The notes under the pieces: model-generated
The model's input: the letters and a program-made list of their open reading frames with translations, nothing else
Databases searched by the model: none
Told to the model about the DNA's origin: nothing
In this document: piece after piece, positions 7,011 to 12,593 of the stretch
How positions within the stretch are numbered: the stretch's first letter is position 1
Layout: every line of letters starts with the position of its first letter
Source: T3Sed10-241 sp036751905
GTDB taxonomy: Bacteria; Bacteroidota; Bacteroidia; Flavobacteriales_D; Cryomorphaceae
DNA length: 12,593 nucleotides
Assembly (NCBI GenBank): GCA_036751905.1
Contig: DAIOTP010000105.1
Coordinates: 1 to 12,593 of the forward strand
Direction: 5' to 3'
Made by a program: the position numbers and the translations under genes

Positions 7011-7215
7011 AACTTCCTTTTTGGGGTAGTGCCGCTCCCATGGGCTTGGGCAGTGCTTTCCGCAAAAAAGATCGGGGTTGGCCGCCCAGAGATCGTCTGC
7101 GGTTGGTCACTCTGAACTTTCTCGGGGTTGAATCGTTTATGGATCGTGGTAAAATGGACTTTGTGAAGAATGAATCTAAATAAAAATGCTCCGTGCAAGT
7201 TTGGCCCATGCACTG

Positions 7216-7223
7216 TACCTTTG
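7216..7223 (+). promoter_or_regulatory. -7 promoter motif for the sdhCAB operon
   Basis: TACCTTTG is a perfect TAnnTTTG match, 32 bases before the sdhC start and inside the 278-bp divergent spacer. A TTTG at 7200-7203 is too close (12 bases) to be a normal -33 element. The rest of the spacer shows only a 9-bp direct repeat (7072-7080 and 7122-7130) and no gene. Confidence 0.5.
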
Positions 7224-7255
7224 CAGCCTTGAAAACAAGTAGAATCAGGTAAATC

Positions 7256-7942
7256 ATGAGCAAATCTGCACTCCTCAAATCAAGTTTGGCAAAAAAGTAC
7301 TGGATGGCCGCTACAGGGCTGTTTCTTTGCTTATTCCTCGTAGGCCACCTTGCTGGAAATCTTCAACTTTTTCTGTCAGGTGAAGAGGGTCAACTGCAAT
7401 TCAACGCTTACGCCAAGTTTATGACAAGCAATCCTGCGGTGAAAATTTTGAGTTACGTTACCTACTTCAGCATCCTTTTTCACGCCATTGATGGTTTGGT
7501 CCTTACCATAGGCAACCGAAAGGCAAGGCCGCTGAATTACCAATACTCCAACCCATCGGCCAACTCGCCATGGACTTCCCGCAATATGGGTATACTGGGT
7601 ACCATCATATTGGTATTTATTGTGGTGCACATGAGTAACTTTTGGTACAAAATGCATTTTGGAGACATAGGGGTTGACAGCGCCGGCAACAAAGATTTGC
7701 ACACGGTAGTAATGGCTGCATTCTCAGACAGAAGCATAGGTTTGGTTTACACTTTGGGATACACCCTGGCCATGTTGGCAGTATCATTTCACCTTGTGCA
7801 CGGTTTTGCCAGTGCTTTTCAATCCTTGGGCTTGCGTACACCCAAACTCGCATCCGCTTTGAGAATGGTTGGACTTGCTTTCGCCATCATCGTTCCACTC
7901 TTGTTTGCCAGCATTCCGGTTTACATTTTTCTAACGCAATAA
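7256..7942 (+). CDS. sdhC: Succinate dehydrogenase cytochrome b subunit
   Basis: 228 residues forming the membrane anchor of complex II. Five hydrophobic segments are visible at about 17-38, 63-84, 112-132, 163-183 and 203-226. This is the single-subunit, fumarate-reductase-like (SdhC/FrdC, B-type) cytochrome b rather than the two-subunit SdhC/SdhD anchor. Likely diheme ligands are among the histidines in the membrane segments: His31 in VGHLAGNLQ, His76 in LFHAIDG, His125 in IVVHMSNFW and His179/His182 in SFHLVHGF. It anchors SdhA and SdhB to the cytoplasmic face and passes electrons to quinone (menaquinone in most Bacteroidota, by general knowledge). It is the first gene of the operon, 11 bases before sdhA, and no sdhD follows, as expected for this type. 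Confidence 0.96.
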   Translation: MSKSALLKSSLAKKYWMAATGLFLCLFLVGHLAGNLQLFLSGEEGQLQFNAYAKFMTSNPAVKILSYVTYFSILFHAIDGLVLTIGNRKARPLNYQYSNPSANSPWTSRNMGILGTIILVFIVVHMSNFWYKMHFGDIGVDSAGNKDLHTVVMAAFSDRSIGLVYTLGYTLAMLAVSFHLVHGFASAFQSLGLRTPKLASALRMVGLAFAIIVPLLFASIPVYIFLTQ

Positions 7943-7953
7943 AAGCTTGACAC

Positions 7954-9957
7954 ATGACTAAGCTTAAATCAAATACACCTCCAGGGCCCATAGATCAAAA
8001 ATGGACCTTTCACAAAAATAACGTGAATCTGGTCAATCCAGCCAATAAGCGCCTTATCGACATCATCGTGGTAGGTACCGGGCTGGCGGGAGCTTCAGCG
8101 GCAGCTTCGCTTGCCGAGATGGGCTACAACGTAAAAGCATTTTGCTTTCAGGATTCTCCACGACGTGCGCACAGCATTGCTGCACAGGGCGGAATAAACG
8201 CTGCCAAGAATTATCAAAACGACGGCGACAGCACCTTCCGTCTTTTTTACGACACGGTGAAAGGCGGCGACTACCGCTCGCGCGAAGCCAACGTGTACCG
8301 CCTTGCAGAGGTGAGCACCAGCATTATTGACCAATGTGTGGCACAAGGCGTTCCTTTTGCCCGTGATTACGGTGGACTGCTTGACAACCGCTCTTTCGGT
8401 GGTGTTCAGGTGTCCCGCACATTTTACGCAAAAGGCCAAACCGGACAACAACTGCTCCTCGGGGCTTACAGCGCCATGTCGCGCCAAATCAGCAAAGGCA
8501 AGGTGCAGCTCTATAACCGCCACGAAATGATGGACCTCGTCATTGTAGATGGCAAAGCGCGTGGCATCATAGCCCGCAATCTTGTCACTGGTGAAATTCA
8601 GCGCCACAGTGCCCATGCCGTGGTATTGTGTACAGGAGGTTATGGAAACGTTTTTTACCTGAGCACCAATGCTATGGGTAGCAATGTAACGGCCGCATGG
8701 AAAGCACATCGTCGGGGGGCTTACTTTTCCAATCCCTGCTTTACGCAAATTCACCCTACCTGCATCCCCGTTTCGGGGGAGTACCAAAGCAAGCTCACCC
8801 TGATGAGCGAGTCGCTCCGCAACGATGGGCGTATATGGGTTCCCAAGAAAAAAGAAGATGCCGAAGCCATCCGCACCGGCAAGCTCAAACCCACCCAACT
8901 CAACGAGGAAGACCGTGACTATTACCTCGAGCGCCGCTATCCGGCTTTCGGGAACCTGGTGCCCCGCGATGTAGCCTCACGTGCCGCCAAAGAGCGCTGT
9001 GATGCCGGTTACGGCGTGAACAAAACGGGTGAAGCGGTATACCTCGACTTCGCAGATGCCATCATGCGCTATGGCCGCACGGAAGCGCGGGTACAGGGCA
9101 TTGACAACCCAAGCGACGATAAAGTGCGCGAACTGGGCACAAAAATCGTTGCATCCAAGTATGGCAACCTCTTCGAGATGTACGAGAAAATCGTAGATGA
9201 GGATCCTTACACCACTCCCATGATGATTTATCCTGCGGTGCATTACACCATGGGTGGCCTCTGGGTTGATTATAACCTGATGACCACTGTGCCAGGTTGT
9301 TTTGCCTGCGGCGAAGCCAATTTCAGCGACCACGGAGCCAACCGCCTTGGGGCCTCGGCACTGATGCAGGGTTTGGCAGATGGATATTTTGTGTTGCCCT
9401 ACACCATCGGCGACTACCTGTCCAATGATATCCGCACGGGCCGCATTGCCAATGACAGCCCAGAGTTTATGGAAGCTGAAAAAGTGGTGAAGGGTCAGCT
9501 CGAGAGCTTACTCGCTGTCAAAGGCACCAAAACGGTTGACTATTATCACCGCAAATTGGGACGTATGGTGTGGGATGAGTGCGGCATGTCGCGCAACGCC
9601 GAAGGCCTCAAAAGGGCCATGGCAGAAATAAAGGCGCTGCGTGAGGATTTTCTCAAAGATGTGCGTGTGCCAGGCAGCATGAACGAAGTGAACCCCGAGC
9701 TTGAAAAGGCCAACCGCGTGTTGGACTTCCTCGAACTGGGAGAGCTCATGTGCCTCGATGCCCTGGACCGGGAAGAAAGTTGTGGTGGCCACTTTCGTGA
9801 AGAGTATCAAACTCCGGAAGGTGAAGCCTTGCGCGATGACGTGAACTTCCAGTTTGTAAGTGCATACGAATACACAGGCGAGCCTGGCAAGAGTATATTG
9901 CATAAGGAACCCTTGGTGTACGAGGCGATTGAAGTAAAAACAAGAAGTTATAAATAA
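7954..9957 (+). CDS. sdhA: Succinate dehydrogenase flavoprotein subunit
   Basis: The 667-residue catalytic subunit oxidises succinate to fumarate in the TCA cycle. The FAD-binding Rossmann motif VVGTGLAGASAA is at 39-50. The segment RRAHSIAAQGGINAA (70-84) contains His73, the expected site of covalent FAD attachment. Substrate-site residues are visible: His267 in FTQIHPT, Arg338 in VPRDVASRAAKER (the proton-transfer arginine region), His430 in AVHYTMGGL, and Arg464 in HGANRLGASALMQGL. The C-terminal helical and capping part is complete, with YYHRKLGRMVWDECGMSR at 530-547 and GGHFREEYQT at 611-620. Length and the FGNLVPRD region match the B-type enzymes of Bacteroidota and relatives. The gene is 29 bases before sdhB. 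The long open frame on the opposite strand at 8095-8898 is a codon-bias shadow. Confidence 0.98.
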   Translation: MTKLKSNTPPGPIDQKWTFHKNNVNLVNPANKRLIDIIVVGTGLAGASAAASLAEMGYNVKAFCFQDSPRRAHSIAAQGGINAAKNYQNDGDSTFRLFYDTVKGGDYRSREANVYRLAEVSTSIIDQCVAQGVPFARDYGGLLDNRSFGGVQVSRTFYAKGQTGQQLLLGAYSAMSRQISKGKVQLYNRHEMMDLVIVDGKARGIIARNLVTGEIQRHSAHAVVLCTGGYGNVFYLSTNAMGSNVTAAWKAHRRGAYFSNPCFTQIHPTCIPVSGEYQSKLTLMSESLRNDGRIWVPKKKEDAEAIRTGKLKPTQLNEEDRDYYLERRYPAFGNLVPRDVASRAAKERCDAGYGVNKTGEAVYLDFADAIMRYGRTEARVQGIDNPSDDKVRELGTKIVASKYGNLFEMYEKIVDEDPYTTPMMIYPAVHYTMGGLWVDYNLMTTVPGCFACGEANFSDHGANRLGASALMQGLADGYFVLPYTIGDYLSNDIRTGRIANDSPEFMEAEKVVKGQLESLLAVKGTKTVDYYHRKLGRMVWDECGMSRNAEGLKRAMAEIKALREDFLKDVRVPGSMNEVNPELEKANRVLDFLELGELMCLDALDREESCGGHFREEYQTPEGEALRDDVNFQFVSAYEYTGEPGKSILHKEPLVYEAIEVKTRSYK

Positions 9958-9986
9958 GCTGTGAACAGCTTTCAAAGAAATAAGCG

Positions 9987-10739
9987 ATGAACCTAACATT
10001 GAAAGTATGGCGCCAGAGTGGCCCCAATGCACAAGGCCGACTCGAAACGTACAAAGTCAATGACATTTCGGGGGACATGTCCTTTCTGGAAATGCTTGAC
10101 GTGCTCAATACCCAATTGATTGAAGAAGGCAAAGACCCTGTGGTATTTGACCATGATTGCCGTGAGGGCATTTGTGGGATGTGCAGTTTGTACATCAATG
10201 GCCGCCCCCATGGGCCGAAACAGCAAACCACCACCTGCCAGCTCCACATGCGCAGCTTCAAAGATGGAGACACGGTGTACATCGAGCCATGGAGAGCAGC
10301 GGCCTTTCCGGTGATCAAAGACCTTATGGTAGACCGGTCCTCCTTTGACCGCATCATACAGGCTGGGGGCTACGTTTCTGTGAATACCAGTGGCAATACC
10401 CTTGATGCCAATGCCATTCCCATCCCTAAAGAGGATGCTGACCGCGCCTTCGATGCCGCCACGTGCATAGGATGTGGTGCCTGTGTGGCTGCTTGCAAAA
10501 ATGCCAGTGCCATGCTCTTCGTCTCTGCTAAAGTGTCACAACTCGCGCTTTTGCCACAAGGCAAAGTGGAAGCCTCCGAGCGCGTGCGAAATATGGTTGC
10601 ACAAATGGACAAAGAGGGCTTTGGCAATTGCACGGTAACGGGTGCATGCGAGGCAGAGTGCCCCAAGGGAATTTCCCTGGAGAACATTTCCCGCATGAAC
10701 CGCGAGTTCCTCAAAGCCAATTTGAATCCAGGCAAATAA
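9987..10739 (+). CDS. sdhB: Succinate dehydrogenase iron-sulfur subunit
   Basis: 250 residues; relays electrons from FAD in SdhA to the quinone site of SdhC. The N-terminal ferredoxin-like domain binds a [2Fe-2S] cluster through Cys58, Cys63 and Cys66 (DCREGICGMCSLY) and Cys84 (TTTCQ). The C-terminal domain has CIGCGACVAAC (Cys160, 163, 166, 170), and Cys215, Cys221 and Cys225 in NCTVTGACEAECPKGIS, together supplying the [4Fe-4S] and [3Fe-4S] clusters. All expected cysteines are present. The sequence around Cys170 (AACKNAS rather than CP) is typical of the fumarate-reductase-like B-type. It is the last operon gene and is followed 21 bases later by a strong terminator. Confidence 0.97.
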   Translation: MNLTLKVWRQSGPNAQGRLETYKVNDISGDMSFLEMLDVLNTQLIEEGKDPVVFDHDCREGICGMCSLYINGRPHGPKQQTTTCQLHMRSFKDGDTVYIEPWRAAAFPVIKDLMVDRSSFDRIIQAGGYVSVNTSGNTLDANAIPIPKEDADRAFDAATCIGCGACVAACKNASAMLFVSAKVSQLALLPQGKVEASERVRNMVAQMDKEGFGNCTVTGACEAECPKGISLENISRMNREFLKANLNPGK

Positions 10740-10760
10740 GCCTGAGTCTATTGAAGAATC

Positions 10761-10795
10761 AACGTCCTGGCACCGCTGCCGGGACGTTTTGTTTT
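10761..10795 (+). terminator. Strong intrinsic terminator of the sdhCAB operon
   Basis: AACGTCCTGGC (10761-10771) pairs with GCCGGGACGTT (10778-10788) as an 11-bp stem with one G-T wobble and a 6-base loop, followed by TTGTTTT. It follows the sdhB stop by 21 bases. Confidence 0.92.
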
Positions 10796-10870
10796 GCACC
10801 CTACCTCCAAAACAGGCGCAGTATAACATTGCGGGGGCGTTCATCGTTTATAGCTGTAGAACTCTGCCCC

Positions 10871-11242
10871 GTGACCCCAATCCGCGACGACATCCTCGAC
10901 CTACCCCCGCGCAAAAAGCAAAGCGTGTGGCAGTTGCGGCTGTTCTATATGGCGGTTGTACTCTTCGTATACTGGTTTGTAGCGCCATATGCAGGTATGC
11001 CACTTGCAGGTGCGGCGTTGATACTCGGCTTGCTGGCCTTTGCCATGCTGAGCGTATTGCGCTTCCGCAAAAACCGCAGCAGTGGATTGTACCAGTATTT
11101 CTACCTTCTGGGGCACTTGACCCTTCTGGCAGGGCTGGGACTGTACCTCATGAAGCTGCCCTACTCTGCGCCACTTTTCTGGGTGTCGTTTGCAGGTTTT
11201 GGTTTGGGGCTGTTGCTGCTTAACAGGCCCGGCAAATCATGA
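10871..11242 (+). CDS. Small four-helix membrane protein of unknown function
   Basis: I do not recognise a family. A GTG start at 10871 gives 123 residues. An open frame extends further upstream, but only because it runs through the end of sdhB and the terminator in another frame, so that part is not coding. The N-terminus is short and polar (TPIRDDILDLPPRKKQ, residues 2-17). Four hydrophobic segments follow at about 25-41, 44-62, 76-94 and 100-117, with a basic loop RFRKNR at 64-69 that suggests a cytoplasmic connection. ATG at 10949 is an alternative start but would cut into the first membrane segment. A near-match to the -7 element (TAACATTG, 10824-10831) lies upstream. It is separated from sdh by a terminator, so it is probably transcribed independently, and a link to complex II is not supported. 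Confidence 0.65.
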   Translation: MTPIRDDILDLPPRKKQSVWQLRLFYMAVVLFVYWFVAPYAGMPLAGAALILGLLAFAMLSVLRFRKNRSSGLYQYFYLLGHLTLLAGLGLYLMKLPYSAPLFWVSFAGFGLGLLLLNRPGKS

Positions 11243-11267
11243 TACGGGCTATAATGTAATCCCTTAC

Positions 11268-11314
11268 AAAAAATACATTGCGCGAAGTTTGCATTTCTGG
11301 AATGCAAAGTGCGC
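11268..11314 (-). terminator. Candidate terminator of the minus-strand secreted-protein gene
   Basis: TTTGCATT (11288-11295) and AATGCAAA (11301-11308) form a perfect 8-bp stem with a 5-base loop, extended by GCGC at 11280-11283 and 11311-11314 across a small internal loop. On the minus strand a run of six T (11273-11268) follows 6 bases beyond the outer stem. It lies between convergent genes and could also stop the gene at 10871, but there is no T tract on the plus strand. Confidence 0.45.
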
Positions 11315-11348
11315 ATGCACAAAAACGAAAAATCCTGCGAACCCATGT

Positions 11349-12593
11349 TTATTTGAGCAACACCAATCTGTGGCTCTCCCTCAGCCCATCGGCTCCGAAA
11401 ACAATGTGGTATATCCCTGCATTGAAGTGCTGTGGCAATTGTACCTCCTGTGCATTGAAGAAGCCATCGAGCAGGCTTTCGTAAATAAGGCGGCCTTGCA
11501 GGTCGTGTATGTGGAAGTGCTTATAGGGAATTTGGTTGCCCTTGCGGGGAATGATAAAGAAACTGCCGGTATTGCTTGGGTTAGGAAAGATGTGCATATA
11601 ACTTTCATCGGCATCGGGCGTGGCAGGAATGGTGGGGACGTCGGCGGGGCTGAAGGGCCAGAGTCTCTGCCGGAACGACGGCGCTTTGCGCCAACGAGCA
11701 TTGNNNNNNNNNNGAAGGGCCAGGGCATAGCAGCAAGCTGCACACCCGATTGGTAAGCCCTCAAAAAATCGGGCTCTGGACTGCGCCATGCTGCATGAAG
11801 CTGGCCTTTCGTGTGGGCTGCGGTTTGCCACCAAAGTCCATTTGGAAGCCATCCATGTCGTAAAGCGATTCCTTTAAAACCCCAATTGCTGGCAGACCAG
11901 ACTGTTTGTGTGAAATATTCGACAGGAAATCCGACACCATCAAGCTGCGTCACTAAATGCTCCAATTCATGCACCTGTGGAATGAGGTGGGTTCCGTAAA
12001 TATTGTCGCTTGAAGCGGGAATATCAAGCTGCGCATCTGCCAAATAGGATAAGTAAACGTTACCATCGCGCACAAAAGAGGGCGTATATCCTAAGGCCTC
12101 AACATCGACCAGAAGAGCATCAAGAAAGAATCGGGGCGACTTTAATTCTCTGATGACATAAGGCTGAAGAGTCCCATGATCGTTGGCTTCCAATGTGTGC
12201 TTTTCACCTGCGATGTCAAAAACAAGGCTCCCGTCAAGTGCTCCTGTAAACCACCGTTCCCCATTGGGCATTTCATGCACATTGGGATGCATGATGCTTC
12301 CGGTGTAACGAAAGGTATGGCGTGCCACATGACGCAAATCATCATCGTAAGCCCTTAGCTCGGCCAAACAATTTTCACACGTGGAGCTTTGGGGATGGGT
12401 AGATATCCATAGCAGCCCCTGCTCATCTTTCCAAGTTCTGATCGCATCCAAGCCAGAGGAATTGGGCTGCTGAATTGATAAAACTTCTCCATTTGCATCA
12501 AATTTCAGCAACCGCACCGTGCGCGATGGGTTATCCTCAGCTACCACAGCAATGAATTCATCATCGGCTGTTTCACTAAAGTGAAAAAGGTCA
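11349..12593 (-). CDS. Secreted protein of unknown function with T9SS sorting domain, 5'-truncated and gap-interrupted
   Basis: The frame is open at the right edge, so the gene begins outside the window; the GTG at 12547 is internal. 293 codons are visible before the N gap and 117 after it. The 10 N shift the frame: codons before the gap and those at 11349-11702 stay in one protein only if the true gap is 2 modulo 3 or the flanks are merged. The N-terminal part has short repeats like those of beta-propeller proteins (LLKFDANGEVLSI, TWKDEQGLLWIST, HEMPNGERWFTGALDGSLVF) and a Cys-x-x-Cys pair (TCENCLAEL). I cannot name a catalytic domain. The C-terminus is a T9SS type A sorting domain: IFPNPSNTGSFFI, then IHDLQGRLIYE, AGIYHIVFG and HRLVLLK. 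It is predicted to be exported and surface-attached or released. The frame continuing at 11381-11703 without the shift is spurious. Confidence 0.75.
11652..11723. repeat. 10-bp direct repeat flanking the assembly gap
   Basis: GAAGGGCCAG occurs at 11652-11661 and again at 11714-11723, where the second copy directly abuts the N run. On the minus strand both copies are read as Trp-Pro-Phe in the reading frame of the secreted-protein gene. Between them are 42 known bases, including a GGCGC-TTT-GCGCC hairpin (11681-11693), and the N run. Confidence 0.7.
11704..11713. other. Assembly gap (10 N)
   Basis: Ten consecutive N. The round length suggests a placeholder, so true size is unknown. It interrupts the minus-strand secreted-protein gene and breaks its frame as written. 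Confidence 0.98.

Noticed and set aside
8095..8898. Long open frame on the minus strand opposite sdhA (267 codons)
   Set aside because: Shadow of the sdhA coding sequence; no recognisable domain and a clear gene on the plus strand.
10628..10870. Upstream extension of the small membrane protein to an ATG inside sdhB
   Set aside because: It would read through the end of sdhB in another frame and through the 11-bp terminator stem; its residues look non-coding.
11381..11703. Continuation of the minus-strand gene after the gap without a frame change
   Set aside because: The product becomes Ser/Thr/Pro/Arg-rich and featureless, while the other frame gives a complete T9SS sorting domain ending at 11349.
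1..12593. CRISPR array, tRNA, rRNA, insertion sequence or prophage
   Set aside because: No regularly spaced repeats, no tRNA-like cloverleaf, no rRNA sequence and no transposase or phage structural gene were seen on either strand.

Overview
The window looks like a chromosomal segment of a member of the phylum Bacteroidota; the order is not resolvable from this sequence. Three signals point there. First, type IX secretion (T9SS) type A C-terminal sorting domains occur on two proteins, and a third small protein resembles one. Second, the -7 promoter motif TAnnTTTG appears upstream of thiL, the pepP-like gene and sdhC. Third, succinate dehydrogenase is encoded as three subunits in the order C-A-B, with a single five-helix cytochrome b of the fumarate-reductase type. 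A run of 10 N at 11704-11713 shows this is a draft scaffold.

Layout. 1-1810 is an accessory-looking, visibly A/T-richer block. It holds the 3' part of a DUF1016 (YhcG-like, PD-(D/E)XK) nuclease gene, then three overlapping small genes: DUF433 protein, UPF0175 protein and DUF3368 PIN-domain protein. The three look like a toxin-antitoxin operon and have a 9-bp inverted repeat around their first start codon. 2003-3034 is thiL, thiamine-monophosphate kinase. 3196-5280 is a secreted PhoD-like phosphatase with a T9SS sorting domain, closed by a clear terminator. 5396-5677 is a small orphan protein resembling a T9SS sorting domain. 5685-6977 on the minus strand is an M24B aminopeptidase P (Xaa-Pro aminopeptidase). 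A 278-bp divergent spacer (6978-7255) carries one promoter motif for each direction. 7256-10739 is the sdhC-sdhA-sdhB operon, ended by a strong intrinsic terminator. 10871-11242 is a small four-helix membrane protein. 11349-12593 on the minus strand is the 3' part of a secreted T9SS cargo protein, interrupted by the N gap.

How the genes relate. The sdh genes form complex II of the TCA cycle and respiratory chain. ThiL makes the cofactor thiamine diphosphate, and PepP recycles proline-containing peptides; these are ordinary housekeeping functions. The PhoD-like enzyme and the last gene are predicted to be exported through Sec and then T9SS. The most unusual parts are the three-gene toxin-antitoxin-like cassette with two different antitoxin-type families, the stand-alone sorting-domain-like protein, and the suspicious repeat at the assembly gap. 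I found no tRNA, rRNA, CRISPR array, insertion sequence or complete novel multi-gene system.
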